From contig JAUHWG010000003.1 in the NCBI GenBank assembly GCA_030424595.1, positions 310,001 to 374,000 on the forward strand: DNA of 64,000 bases, read 5' to 3'. This document shows positions 1 to 9,565 of this stretch, piece after piece. Under the pieces are notes generated by a model that was not told the DNA's origin, did no database searches, and saw only the letters and a list, made by a program, of their open reading frames with translations. The position numbers were made by a program, and so were the translations under genes. The first letter of the stretch is position 1; each line of letters begins with the position of its first letter. Origin of the DNA: Polyangia bacterium. GTDB lineage: Bacteria > Myxococcota_A > Polyangia > Nannocystales > Nannocystaceae.

Positions 1-2
1 AG

Positions 3-908
3 TGGAGCGCCGGCGAGCCCGGCCCCTGCGACGTGGGCGGCTCCTCCTGCGCCTACACCCAGAGCCTCTCCTGGACCGGCCCAGCGTCGCCGCTCGTCGC
101 GACGATCGACCCGCGAGCGGCCTTCGAGCGCCTCTTCGGCCGCGGCGTCGACGGCCTCGAGGGGGACGCCGCGGAGATCCGGCGGACGACCAAGCGCTCG
201 GTGATCGACATGGTCGAGGCCGACGCGAAGGCCCTGCAGGGGACCCTCGGCAAGACCGATCAGGCCACGCTAGAGGGCTACTTCGACGCCCTGCGCGACC
301 TCGAGAAGAGCCTCGACGCGAGCTCTGCCGCCTGTGAGGCGGACCCCGTGCCGCCGGTCCCCGGGCTCGACTATCCGGGCAGGGTCGCCGCCTTCCACGA
401 GCTCATCCGCCTCGCCTTCCTCTGCGACCAGACCCGCTTCCTCACCTTCATGGTGGAGTTCGGCCTCAGCGGACGATCGCACGACTTCCTCGGCGCGCCC
501 GGGGGGCACCACGCGCTCTCGCACTACGGCGATCAGGCTGCCAAGGACCGGCTAGAGAAGGTCGAGACCTGGCACAATCAACAGTTCGCGGGGCTCCTCG
601 GGCTCCTCCGCGACACCCCCGGCCCCCGCGGCGGGACCCTCCTCGACGAGACCGTCGTTCTCGCGATCCCCAGCATGGGCGAGGGCAGCAGCCACGATCA
701 CGGCCACAACTGCCCGATGCTCTTCGGCGGCAGCGGCGTGCTCAACACCGACGGTCGCAAGATCGCCTTCCCGGCCGAGTCGCCGGCGCGCCTCACCGAT
801 CTCCACGTCAGCCTCCTCCAGGCCTACGAGATCGAGGGGACCTTCGGCAAGGACGGGGCGATCTTCGGCGATGACGGGGTCTCGCCGATCAGCGGCGTCG
901 TCGTCTGA
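3..908 (+). CDS. DUF1552 domain protein, C-terminal part (5' end outside window)
   Basis: The reading frame is open from base 3, so the gene begins upstream of the window. The visible 301 residues contain the order typical of DUF1552 proteins: a Cys-rich start (GPCDVGGSSCAY), a 'LSWTGPASPLVATIDPRAAF' segment, a helical 'RLFGRGVDG' stretch, a central 'HELIRLAFLCDQTRFLTFM' region and a C-terminal 'SSHDHGHNCPMLFGGSGV' block. DUF1552 proteins are usually exported, are common in myxobacteria and planctomycetes, and often pair with a DUF1592/DUF1588 cytochrome-like partner. Their biochemical role is not established. The partner would lie upstream and cannot be seen. The family call is strong; the function is unknown. 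Confidence 0.8.
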   Translation, partial: WSAGEPGPCDVGGSSCAYTQSLSWTGPASPLVATIDPRAAFERLFGRGVDGLEGDAAEIRRTTKRSVIDMVEADAKALQGTLGKTDQATLEGYFDALRDLEKSLDASSAACEADPVPPVPGLDYPGRVAAFHELIRLAFLCDQTRFLTFMVEFGLSGRSHDFLGAPGGHHALSHYGDQAAKDRLEKVETWHNQQFAGLLGLLRDTPGPRGGTLLDETVVLAIPSMGEGSSHDHGHNCPMLFGGSGVLNTDGRKIAFPAESPARLTDLHVSLLQAYEIEGTFGKDGAIFGDDGVSPISGVVV

Positions 909-979
909 CGTGAGCGTCGCTGGGCGAGCGCCCGAGGCAAGGCCCCGCGCGAGAGCGCTCGGGACCTTCACCAAGCCTC

Positions 980-1891
980 CTAGCGAGACGCCCGCTGGTT
1001 GAGCTGATCGAAGAGCGCGCTCGCGTGGACGCTCTCGGAGGTCTCCCGCAGCCGGACATAGGTGACGGCTCCGAGCGTCGCCCCGAACGCCCCGGTGATG
1101 AGGCTGAGGAGGATGTCCGCGGCGGGGCCGACGTAGGCGAAGGGGAGGGCGGTGTTCACGAGATGCTCGAGCATCCCTTGGGCGATGCCTGTGACGAAGA
1201 GGGCGGCGAAGATGATGATCCGCGAGCCCTTGGTCAGGGTCCAGCTCCGCGTCAGCGCCTGCGTGATCGAGACGTTCTCGACGATGACTACGGGTACCGC
1301 GACATAGAGCGCGCAGGCGATCGCGCCGGTGCCCATGAAGATCGCGGCGACGCTGAGGATCGCGAGCATCATCGACGGAGGCTCGAGGAAGAAGAGCGCC
1401 GCGAGGCCCAGGCCGCAGAAGACCAGCGGGGCGAAGGTCGCGAGCAACGACACCGCGATCGCCTGCGGGACCCGGCGGATCCCGAGCATGAAGACCTCGC
1501 CGAGGGAGTCTGATCGCTGGGCCATCGACTCGATGGTGCGGCCGATCATCACCGCCTGGGCGATGAAGCCCGAGAGCAACCAGGCCAGGGCGGCGCCGAC
1601 GATCGGCAGGGCGGGGGAGACGACCCGCGGGACCCAGCCCTCGACCATGCCGACGGCGAGCGAGCCCAGGTAGACCGTCCAGAGGACGTTCGGGATGAAG
1701 CAGATGACAGTGATCGCGAGGAAGGCGACGAAGTTGTCACCGAGGACCGTCAGCGATCGCTTGATCACACCGCCCGCGGAGATCGAAGGCGGCGGGAGAT
1801 CGTCGACCTGGTACTCAAACGCGGCGGGGCTCGGACCCCAGGGGCTGCTCGGAGGCTGCGGCTCTGCCCGCTCTGGATGCTCATCGCTCAT
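980..1891 (-). CDS. multi-pass membrane protein (YciC/DUF7847-like)
   Basis: The protein has 303 residues. A hydrophilic, Pro-rich N-terminus of about 45 residues (SSPWGPSPAAF) precedes about six hydrophobic segments, the first near residues 52-75 and the last two near 225-275. This resembles the glycerophosphodiesterase membrane-domain/YciC-like integral membrane families, which have no firm function. A second copy of the family signature is seen as 'VENVSITQALTRSWTLTKG', the usual cytoplasmic loop before the fifth helix. The gene is transcribed toward the DUF1552 gene and divergently from the dipeptidase gene. It is probably an inner-membrane protein; no enzymatic residues are recognisable. 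Confidence 0.7.
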   Translation of the reverse strand: MSDEHPERAEPQPPSSPWGPSPAAFEYQVDDLPPPSISAGGVIKRSLTVLGDNFVAFLAITVICFIPNVLWTVYLGSLAVGMVEGWVPRVVSPALPIVGAALAWLLSGFIAQAVMIGRTIESMAQRSDSLGEVFMLGIRRVPQAIAVSLLATFAPLVFCGLGLAALFFLEPPSMMLAILSVAAIFMGTGAIACALYVAVPVVIVENVSITQALTRSWTLTKGSRIIIFAALFVTGIAQGMLEHLVNTALPFAYVGPAADILLSLITGAFGATLGAVTYVRLRETSESVHASALFDQLNQRASR

Positions 1892-2206
1892 GCTGTCCTT
1901 GGTATCAGGTGCCCATGTCGGGGTCCATGCGCGGAGCGGTGTTCATGTGCGTAGGCGAACCCCGCCTCCTCGGGTTCCAGCGGGGCGGCCTCAGTGTGCG
2001 AAGAGCTGCCGTGATCCTGGCCCCGTGGCTTGCGCCCGCGGTGATGACCGCGATCGCCCGCGACGAGCGGAGCGGCTCCCGGTCCGGTGCGGCAGAGCGC
2101 GCAGGCCAGGAGCGAGCGTTGGGCCCTGGAACGTCCTACAGCGGGTCGTAGGAGCCGGAAAGAAAATGATGATCCGATCGGAGCGCCCCGGGCTCTACGG
2201 GACTAC
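1892..2206. other. divergent intergenic region
   Basis: About 315 bases lie between two divergent genes. I see no coding pattern and no convincing -35/-10 pair. A weak hairpin (CCTAC/GTAGG, near 2137-2151) lies upstream of the dipeptidase start. Promoters for both neighbours are expected here. Confidence 0.4.
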
Positions 2207-4669
2207 ATGTCCGTCTACCCCGCGTCCACCGAACCGCGCGAAGCGCACTCCGCCATCCGCCACAGTTCGCGAGCCGTCTCGCGCGGCCTCGCGAGCCTGC
2301 TCTTTGGCGGGCTGCTCATGAGCTCCTGCAGCTCGGGCGAGGGCCAGCCGCAGGTGGCAGAGATCCTCCCCGCTGAGGGGCAGACGCTGAGCATGAACGC
2401 CGCGACCGTGGCCCCGGCCAAGATCAAGAAGATCGTGCCCTCTGCCAAGGCCTCGAAGCTGCCCGGCAAGAACGTCCTCCCCACGCCTTTGGGGGGCAAG
2501 ATTCGCGGCGGCTACGTCCTGACGCATGAGCATCCGACCAACCCGATGGCGTTCGGCGGCAACTATGCCTTCACCGGCAAGAAGGGCAACTACAAGAACG
2601 GGGTGATGGAGAAGGGCTACACCGCCGAGTGCGGCGGATGCAAAGCCGCGGGCAAGTGCGACCACGGTGAGGTCAAGGGCAGCTTCACGGCCGCAGTCGG
2701 GGCGCTCGGCGGCGACATGGGCGACCACAAGAGCCACATGGGGCCGCTGCATGACAGCAATTCCCACACCCGCTATTCCACAGAGTGGATCAAGGCGGCC
2801 GCGCAGGACACGGGCGACGCCAAGCTCAAGCTCATGGTCGCGTTCGCGGTCGAGAGCGAGGCGATGTGCGAGCAGCTCTATTACGCCAACAAGGGCAACG
2901 GTGGGCCCGGAGGCGACGGTTACGCCTGCAGCCACGGCGACACGGTCAAGTCCATGGATCGCCAGATCGACGCCCTCAAGGACTGGGCCAAGGCCAACTC
3001 CTCGTGGATGGAGATCGCCTATACTGCGGGGGACGCCCGTCGGATCATCAACGCAGGCAAGCTCGCGATCGTCCTCGGCGTCGAGTCGGACTATGCGTTT
3101 GGCGCCGAGGACCGGACCTTTGATCCCGTCAACCGACTCAACCACTACTACGATAGCGGCGTGCGCACCTTCTACCTGGCGCACAAGGTCTCCAGTCGCC
3201 TCGCGGGCGCCGACATCTACCGCGCCAAGACCGAGACCGGGGGCAAGGTCATCCGCGCGACCCAGGCCATGGCGGGGTGTTTCTACGTCGACGACTACGT
3301 GGCCGACTTCCCGCTCAAGGGCAACTCCGGGCACAAGTTCTGCGACAACACCTGCGGCGACGGTGGCTTCAAGGGCAGCAAGCTGACCGACAAGTGCGTC
3401 AAGAAGTACAGCGATCTGTCCGAGGTCAACTACGCGGCCTACTTCCTCGGCGGCGGCGGGAGCTACTTCAACGGCTTCGAGGCCTACCCGAAGCCGCCCG
3501 GGTTCTCAGGCTCGGCGGGAAGCCGCATGGACCACGGGGTCGAGCGCAACAACCTCGGCCTCTCCACCGACGGCGAGCGCGTGGTCCGAGAGGCGATGGG
3601 CAAGGGGATGATCATCAACATCGATCACGTCTCGACCCGCGCGCGCTTCGACATCGACACGATCTCGAAGGACTTCGGCGGCTACCCGATGAACGCGCTC
3701 CACAACAACCCCAACGAGATGTTGGTGGCCAACAGCACGTCGAAGCTGAAGACCCCCGGGCCGAACGAGTACGACTTTGACGACTCCGAGATCGAGCTGG
3801 TCCGCAAGACCGGCGGCTTCTTCGGCGTCCGCGTCGGCCCGCTCGACGCCAAGGACTACCCGAAGTCGGGCGTGAGCACGAACTGCCCGAAGACCGCGAC
3901 AGAGACCGCCAAGATCCTCGCCTACCTGCTGGATAAGGGGCTCTCGGTCGGGTACTCGCTCGACTACGCGACGATCACCGAGGGCGTCCACTCGCGGACC
4001 CTGGAGAACTGCGGGCGCAGCCTCGGCGGCAACAAGGACCAGCTGCACAAGTACGGCTCTCACATCACCGAGGGGCTGACCCATATCGGCATGATGAAGT
4101 ACTGGCACAAGGAACTCGACGCTGTCGGCCTGAAGAAGAGCTACACCGACCAGCTGCGCAATGATGGGCCTGAGGCCTTCGTCGCCATGTGGGAGAAGTC
4201 CGAGGCGAAGAAGAGCAAGGGCAAGCAGATCAGCCGCAAGACCTACACGATGAACCCGCCCTCGGACGGCAAGCCGCGCGGAGCCGCCTGTACGAAGGCC
4301 TCGCAGTGCGAGAGCAACCGCTGCTCCTGGGGCCAGTGCGCCGACGCCGACGAGTGCCGCGACAGCGGCGACTGCAAGAGCAGCCAGTACTGCGGCGATC
4401 CGATCGGCGGAAAGGCCACCTGCAAGGCGCTGAAGAGCCAGGGCCAGGCGTGCACCAAGAAGTCGCAGTGTGCGACCGACCGCTGCTCCTGGGGTCATTG
4501 CGCGGCGGCGGACGAGTGCAAGTCCAACTCGGACTGCAAGAGCAGCGAGTACTGCGGCAACCCGATCGGCGGCAAGCAGTCCTGCAAGGCCAAGAAGTCC
4601 AAGGGGGCCGCCTGCACCAAGAAGCACCAGTGCAAGTCCAACAAGTGCAGCTGGGCCAAGTGTAAGTAG
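2207..4669 (+). CDS. M19-like dipeptidase lipoprotein with C-terminal Cys-rich repeats
   Basis: The protein has 820 residues from ATG 2207; upstream in-frame codons exist, but this start gives a sensible lipoprotein signal with Cys41 (LLMSSC). The catalytic region resembles membrane dipeptidase (peptidase M19): H107-E-H109 (THEHP), 'YYDSGVRTFYLAHKVSSR', 'VVREAMGKGMIINIDHVS' and 'LSVGYSLDYATITEG'. These are the expected metal-ligand and barrel-strand positions, although the first motif is HEH rather than the common HxD. From about residue 694, two and a half Dickkopf-like repeats follow (GAACTKASQCESNRCSWGQC, then 'DSGDCKSSQYCGDPIGG' and its repeat), which are likely disulphide-bonded and extracellular. 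The family is known for dipeptide or beta-lactam hydrolysis; the real substrate here is not visible. Confidence 0.72.
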   Translation: MSVYPASTEPREAHSAIRHSSRAVSRGLASLLFGGLLMSSCSSGEGQPQVAEILPAEGQTLSMNAATVAPAKIKKIVPSAKASKLPGKNVLPTPLGGKIRGGYVLTHEHPTNPMAFGGNYAFTGKKGNYKNGVMEKGYTAECGGCKAAGKCDHGEVKGSFTAAVGALGGDMGDHKSHMGPLHDSNSHTRYSTEWIKAAAQDTGDAKLKLMVAFAVESEAMCEQLYYANKGNGGPGGDGYACSHGDTVKSMDRQIDALKDWAKANSSWMEIAYTAGDARRIINAGKLAIVLGVESDYAFGAEDRTFDPVNRLNHYYDSGVRTFYLAHKVSSRLAGADIYRAKTETGGKVIRATQAMAGCFYVDDYVADFPLKGNSGHKFCDNTCGDGGFKGSKLTDKCVKKYSDLSEVNYAAYFLGGGGSYFNGFEAYPKPPGFSGSAGSRMDHGVERNNLGLSTDGERVVREAMGKGMIINIDHVSTRARFDIDTISKDFGGYPMNALHNNPNEMLVANSTSKLKTPGPNEYDFDDSEIELVRKTGGFFGVRVGPLDAKDYPKSGVSTNCPKTATETAKILAYLLDKGLSVGYSLDYATITEGVHSRTLENCGRSLGGNKDQLHKYGSHITEGLTHIGMMKYWHKELDAVGLKKSYTDQLRNDGPEAFVAMWEKSEAKKSKGKQISRKTYTMNPPSDGKPRGAACTKASQCESNRCSWGQCADADECRDSGDCKSSQYCGDPIGGKATCKALKSQGQACTKKSQCATDRCSWGHCAAADECKSNSDCKSSEYCGNPIGGKQSCKAKKSKGAACTKKHQCKSNKCSWAKCK

Positions 4670-4695
4670 TCCTCGGCGGGCCGAGGTGAGCACAA

Positions 4696-4728
4696 ACGCC
4701 GCCGCGCGAGCCCGCGGGGCGGCGTCTT
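4696..4728. terminator. bidirectional hairpin terminator
   Basis: A perfect 8-bp stem (ACGCCGCC at 4696-4703 with GGCGGCGT at 4718-4725) is followed by CTTT. It sits between the convergent dipeptidase and barrel-protein genes and could serve both. Confidence 0.6.
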
Positions 4729-4735
4729 TGCGCGG

Positions 4736-5344
4736 TCAGATCCAGGCGCCGATAGCCAGGGTAACGCCGACCCGCTGGGCGACGCTCCCGTCGTAGGCGA
4801 CCGAGAGGATGACGTCGGCGTCGACCTCTGCGCCGAGGAGGAGCCGATCGAGCACCGCGCCCCAGAGGCCGCCGCCGAAGCCGATGTGGCCGCCGTTCTC
4901 ATCGCCCGCGGCCCACACTGTGCGGACGATCCGCTCCTCATCCCAGTGGGAGTAGCCGCCGCGGATCATCCCGAAGGCGAAGATTCGCGGGCCGGCGTAG
5001 CCGAGGCGGAGCTCGGGGCCGAGGTGATAGGTGCGGGCCTTGGTCGTCGTCGCCCGGTAGAGATCGTAGTGAAAGCGGAGGCCCGCGGCGATCCCTAGCT
5101 GCGATCCGACGCGGCCGAAGTAGCCGCCGCCGAAGCCCATCGTCGCGCCGACCGCCCCCGACCCGCGGGGGCCGAAGCCGTCGCCGACCGGGACGATCAG
5201 GCCGGGGGCGCTGACGTTGACGTATCCGCCGCTCCCCTCCGGCGGCGGGAGGCGCTGGCCCGCAGAGGCCCCGGCCGGGGCGGTGAGGAGCGCCCCCGCC
5301 AGGACCAGTGGGACCCGCGAGCGCTGGTTTGAGGCGTGGTGCAC
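4736..5344 (-). CDS. exported beta-rich protein, probable outer-membrane barrel
   Basis: The protein has 202 residues with a clear signal peptide (VPLVLAGALLTAPAGASAG). The mature part is made of short alternating strands with many Gly and aromatic residues (GFGGGYFGRVGSQLGIAAGL, LGPELRLGYAGPRIFAFGM) and ends in a hydrophobic strand 'VGVTLAIGAWI'. This fits a small eight-stranded outer-membrane beta-barrel of the OmpW/OmpA-barrel type. No specific family could be assigned. It is convergent with the dipeptidase gene and shares its terminator. Confidence 0.6.
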   Translation of the reverse strand: MHHASNQRSRVPLVLAGALLTAPAGASAGQRLPPPEGSGGYVNVSAPGLIVPVGDGFGPRGSGAVGATMGFGGGYFGRVGSQLGIAAGLRFHYDLYRATTTKARTYHLGPELRLGYAGPRIFAFGMIRGGYSHWDEERIVRTVWAAGDENGGHIGFGGGLWGAVLDRLLLGAEVDADVILSVAYDGSVAQRVGVTLAIGAWI

Positions 5345-5745
5345 CGGTGAAATCTACCCTCCCCGCCGGCAATTTTCTCGGTCGCATGCAAGGCGATGAG
5401 CGGGCTCGGCAGAGGGGGGACGCCGCGCGCGGTCGGTGTGTTGACGTCCTCAACCCGCGAGCCGGTTCGCGGCGAGCAGAGCATCAAGGATCCAGGGCGC
5501 TGGCGCGGGCCCGGTGTCGACTTCTGAGGGGTGCGGCGCGACGTCAGCCGACGCCAGGGTCCGCGCGGTGATGACCTCGTCGACACCGTCAGGGTCGCCG
5601 TCACGCATGGGCGACCGAGGGTCGCGCGAGGACGGAAGACGGTCGAGGCGCGTCCTTGGCCGGCCTCAACCTGGGGGGCTGCACGCCCGAATAACCCCGG
5701 TCAAACGGTCGCTCGTCGCGATCGCAAGTGTGTCAGACTGGCTTG
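5345..5745. other. 401-base intergenic region
   Basis: No coding pattern is supported on either strand. It separates two divergent genes, so promoters for both are expected, but no consensus elements stand out. Confidence 0.35.
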
Positions 5746-8700
5746 ATGGGTGAGCTGCCGAGCCTCGATGGGCCCACGGGGGAGAGCGCGTCGCAGAGAC
5801 CTCAGCCATCGCCTGGCCCGCGAGTTGACGCCCTCGTCACCCTCGACTCCGCATCGTCGGTCCAGGCCTCCGGCGCCGCGCTCAACAAGACCGTGGGATC
5901 TCTTGAGCGGACCGCCGCGTCGGTGCTGGGCCAGGGTTCTCGGGCGAAGGTTGCCTCTCCTCCGCAGGGCACCGAGGCCGGAGTAGCGCTCGGGGACACC
6001 CGCGACTCTCTGGGTCCCGGCGGTCTGCAGGAGACACTCGCAGCGGTCGGCGCGGCTTCTGACCCGCGCGCTCCAAACCTCAAGCTGGCGCCCGGCGCCT
6101 ACGTCGGCCGGCTTCGGATCCTCCGCACGCTCGGCGAAGGGGGGATGGGGGTCGTCTACGCCGCCTATGATCCGGAGCTCGATCGCGAGGTCGCGCTCAA
6201 GGTCCTCCGCGGAGGTGACGAGAGCGGCGCTGCGCCCCTCCGTCTGGTCCGCGAGGCGCAGGCGCTCGCCAAGCTCGCGCACCCCAACGTAGTCGCGGTC
6301 TACGACGTCGGCACCCATCAAGGAGAGGTGTGGGTGTCGATGGAGTTCGTCGTCGGTGACACGCTCGGCGACTGGATCAAGCGCGAGCAGCCGAGCTGGC
6401 GCCAGTCCCTCGCGATCATCCTCCAGGTCGCGCGAGGGCTCGCGGCGGCCCACGCCGAGGGGCTCTGCCATCGTGACATCAAGCCCGACAACATCATGGT
6501 CGGGGATGACGGCCGTGCTCGCGTGATGGACTTCGGCCTCGCGCGCGCCCACGCGGAGGGCGACCAGGGGTCCCTCCGGGTCGAAGGCCCCGCGGCGCTC
6601 TCGGTCGAGATGACGGCCGTCGGCGCGATCATGGGCACGCCCGGCTACATGGCCCCCGAACAATTCCTCGGCCTCGTCGCCGACGAGCGCGCGGATCAGT
6701 TCTCCCTGGCTTTGACCCTGTGGGAGGCGGTGTACGGAGCGCGACCCTTCGCAGGCGAGACCTTCGCCGATCTTCGCCGAGCGGTCACGGCCGGTGAGCG
6801 GAGGGCACCGCCCGCGGACAGCAAGGTGCCCGCGTGGTTGCGGCGGGTCCTCGAGCGCGCGCTCGAGGCCGACCCGAAGCGGCGGTTTGAGTCTGTGCGG
6901 GTGATGGTCGACACGATCGAGGCCCACATGCAGCGCGCGCGCTCGCGCATGATCACGGCCGGGCTCGGCGTCGTCGTGGTGCTGCTGACGACGCTGGGGA
7001 TCGTGGCCGTGGTCCAGCGGGGGGCGGCGGTTGCGAGTGAGACGCGGGCGCTCGCGAGCGAAGCCGCGTTGAAGGACACGGTGGTCGCGCTCGAAGCCGA
7101 GAAGGAGGCCTTCAAGCGGGCGCTGAGCGTGCAGCGAGGCCTCCGGTCGATGATGCTGATCCCGTCGAACAACGAGGGGGAGGCCCTACGCCTCGGCGTC
7201 CAGGCCGTCGGGGCCTACGGGCCTGACTGGGCGACTCCTCCGGTCCCCGAGGCGACCGCTGGCCTCGAGCGTGTGCTGGCCGAGGACGCCATCATCGTCC
7301 GCGACGCTGTCGTTCTCCGAGGCCACGAGAATACCGCCCTGACGGCGGTCTACTCCCCCGACGGAGCCCTCGTCACGACCGCCAGCTTCGACGGGACCGC
7401 GAGGGTCTGGAGCGCCGACACCAGCGAGCTCATCGCGACGCTGGAGGGCCACGAGGCGCCCATTCGAGCGGTCGCCTACTCCGCTGACGGGGCGCGGCTC
7501 GTCACCGCCAGCATCGATCGCACAGCGAAGGTCTGGGACCCGAGGACGGGCGCGCTCATCACGACGTTCCGCGGCCACAAGCTCCGCGTCTTGACGGTCG
7601 ACACCGCGCCCGATGGCCGACGGGTCGTCACCGCCGGCGCTGACGGTCTCGCGAAGGTGTGGGACGCGGAGTCGGGCGCACCCATCGCGACCCTGCGGGG
7701 CCACAAGGCCGGTATCACGGCGGTGGCCTTCTCGCCTGACGGCGAGAGCATCACCACCGGTAGTTTCGACTCGACCGCCAGGATCTGGGGGGCGGCGTCC
7801 GGCGCCCCCAAGGTCACCCTCCGCGGCCACAAGGCGCCGATCTCCAACCTGACCTACTCGCCCGACGGATCCCACATCGCGACCGCGAGCAACGACAAGA
7901 CCGCCCGGATCTGGGACGCCAAGACCGGCGAGCTCGAGGTGACCCTGCAGGGCCACGAGAACTCCGTCTTCCTCGCCGCGTACTCGCCGGACGGAGGACG
8001 CCTCGCCACTGTCGGCCTCGACAAGACCCCGAGGATCTGGGACGCCAAGACCGGCGACCTGGTGACCACCCTCGACGGACATGAGACGGCGGTCTACTCC
8101 CTGGCGTACTCGCCCGACGGAGCGACCATCGCCACCGGCGGCGAGGACAAGACCACGAACATCTGGGACGCCGCGGACGGGCGCCTCCTAGCCTCTCTCC
8201 AGGGTCACGAGGATGCCGTCATGGCGCTCGCCTACGCGCCCGACAGCGCCAGCATCATCAGCGTGAGCGCGGACAACACCGGGAGGATCTGGGACCCGAG
8301 GATCCGCAGAGAGGTCGCGACCCTCCGCGGCCACACGCACGCGATCGGCTCGGTGGCCTACTCTGGCGATGGCTCGCGCGTCGCGACCGCGAGCAGCGAC
8401 AAGACCGCGAGGATCTGGGACCCGAGCACAGGCGATCTGATCGCCGTCTGCGAGGGCCACTCGAACGTGATCCTCGGGATGGCCTACTCGCCTGACGGCG
8501 AGAGCATCGCCACCGCGAGCCTCGACAAGACCGCGAAGGTCTGGAACACAGGGACCGGCGAGCTCATCACCACGCTCCGAGGTCATCGCGACGCTGTCTC
8601 GAAGTTGGTCTACTCGCCCGACAGCGCGCGGATCGTCACCGCCAGCTGGGACGGAGGGGCGAGGATCTGGGACGCGACGACCGGCGAGGTCATCGTCGAG

Positions 8701-9504
8701 CTCGACGGTCACAAGGCGGTCGCCGAGCTCGTCATCTTCTCGCCCGACGGAGCTCGCATCGCCACCGGCAGCTGGGATCGGCAGGTGAAGCTGTGGGACG
8801 CTGGCACGGGCGAGCTCAGCGTGACCCTCCAGGGGCACCAGGACGACATCAGGGGGATCGCGTTCTCTCCCGACAGCGCGCGCATTGTCACCGGCAGCGG
8901 CGACAAGACAGCGAAGGTCTGGGACTCGAGCACGGGCGAGCTCCTCATCACCCTCGAGGGCCACGAGGGATCGGTCGGCGCGGTGGCCTACTCGCCCGAT
9001 GGCGCGCGGATCGCCACCACCAGCAAGGACGGGACCGCGAGGATCTGGGACGCAGCTTCCGGTGATCTCATCGCGACGCTCCGCGGTCACGAGGGCGCCG
9101 TCCAAGGGCTCGCCTACTCGCCTGACGGCGCGCGGATCGCCACCGCCGGCTTCGACACGACCGCCCGGATCTGGAGCGCGGAGTCCGGAGAGCTCATCGC
9201 CGTCGCCGAGGGCCATCGCCTCGAGGTCAACGCCGTCGCCTACGCGCCTGACGGCCAGCGGATCGCGACCGCCAGCGATGATCACACCGCCAAGATCTGG
9301 AGCGCTGAGAACGGCGAGCTCCTCACCGAGCTCAAGGACCGGATAGGCCTGCAAGCGCCCGATGGCTCGATCAAGTGGCCGATCCCGTCCAAGACGCTCA
9401 CCCGCATGGGCTGCGAGCGACTGCGTCCCTTCACGGAGGACTACGCCGAGGTCCGCGAGATCTGCGAGCCGCTGCTCCTGGACGCGCCGTCTTCCGGCGC
9501 CTAG
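5746..9504 (+). CDS. transmembrane Ser/Thr protein kinase with 16 WD40 repeats
   Basis: The protein has 1252 residues from ATG 5746; a GTG at 5728 is also in frame. A Hanks-type kinase domain spans about residues 119-386: glycine loop LGEGGMGVVYAAYD, K152 in VALKVL, HRDIKPDN at 242-249, DFG at 262-264 and GTPGYMAPEQ. All key catalytic residues are present. One transmembrane helix follows (about 402-424, TAGLGVVVVLLTTLGIVAVV), then a short coiled stretch, then sixteen WD40 repeats of exactly 42 residues with the pattern L-x-GH...SPDG...T(A/G)S-D-TA(R/K)(I/V)WD. The kinase is cytoplasmic by family precedent, placing the propellers outside the inner membrane. A 60-residue tail follows the repeats. 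WD40 kinases of this type are frequent in myxobacteria; ligand and substrate are unknown. Confidence 0.92.
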   Translation: MGELPSLDGPTGESASQRPQPSPGPRVDALVTLDSASSVQASGAALNKTVGSLERTAASVLGQGSRAKVASPPQGTEAGVALGDTRDSLGPGGLQETLAAVGAASDPRAPNLKLAPGAYVGRLRILRTLGEGGMGVVYAAYDPELDREVALKVLRGGDESGAAPLRLVREAQALAKLAHPNVVAVYDVGTHQGEVWVSMEFVVGDTLGDWIKREQPSWRQSLAIILQVARGLAAAHAEGLCHRDIKPDNIMVGDDGRARVMDFGLARAHAEGDQGSLRVEGPAALSVEMTAVGAIMGTPGYMAPEQFLGLVADERADQFSLALTLWEAVYGARPFAGETFADLRRAVTAGERRAPPADSKVPAWLRRVLERALEADPKRRFESVRVMVDTIEAHMQRARSRMITAGLGVVVVLLTTLGIVAVVQRGAAVASETRALASEAALKDTVVALEAEKEAFKRALSVQRGLRSMMLIPSNNEGEALRLGVQAVGAYGPDWATPPVPEATAGLERVLAEDAIIVRDAVVLRGHENTALTAVYSPDGALVTTASFDGTARVWSADTSELIATLEGHEAPIRAVAYSADGARLVTASIDRTAKVWDPRTGALITTFRGHKLRVLTVDTAPDGRRVVTAGADGLAKVWDAESGAPIATLRGHKAGITAVAFSPDGESITTGSFDSTARIWGAASGAPKVTLRGHKAPISNLTYSPDGSHIATASNDKTARIWDAKTGELEVTLQGHENSVFLAAYSPDGGRLATVGLDKTPRIWDAKTGDLVTTLDGHETAVYSLAYSPDGATIATGGEDKTTNIWDAADGRLLASLQGHEDAVMALAYAPDSASIISVSADNTGRIWDPRIRREVATLRGHTHAIGSVAYSGDGSRVATASSDKTARIWDPSTGDLIAVCEGHSNVILGMAYSPDGESIATASLDKTAKVWNTGTGELITTLRGHRDAVSKLVYSPDSARIVTASWDGGARIWDATTGEVIVELDGHKAVAELVIFSPDGARIATGSWDRQVKLWDAGTGELSVTLQGHQDDIRGIAFSPDSARIVTGSGDKTAKVWDSSTGELLITLEGHEGSVGAVAYSPDGARIATTSKDGTARIWDAASGDLIATLRGHEGAVQGLAYSPDGARIATAGFDTTARIWSAESGELIAVAEGHRLEVNAVAYAPDGQRIATASDDHTAKIWSAENGELLTELKDRIGLQAPDGSIKWPIPSKTLTRMGCERLRPFTEDYAEVREICEPLLLDAPSSGA
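7315..9330 (+). repeat. sixteen 126-bp WD40-coding repeats, perfect phase
   Basis: The Gly-His codons of the first and last repeats start at 7321 and 9211, exactly 15 x 126 bp apart, so no insertion or deletion separates any of the sixteen units. The repeats differ from each other at many codons, so this is not a very recent expansion. Confidence 0.9.
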
Positions 9505-9565
9505 CAGCGCAGGGGCGCTGGGCAGGCTCTGCTCGGCCCGCGCCGCGCCGGTGTAGGGTCTGTGC

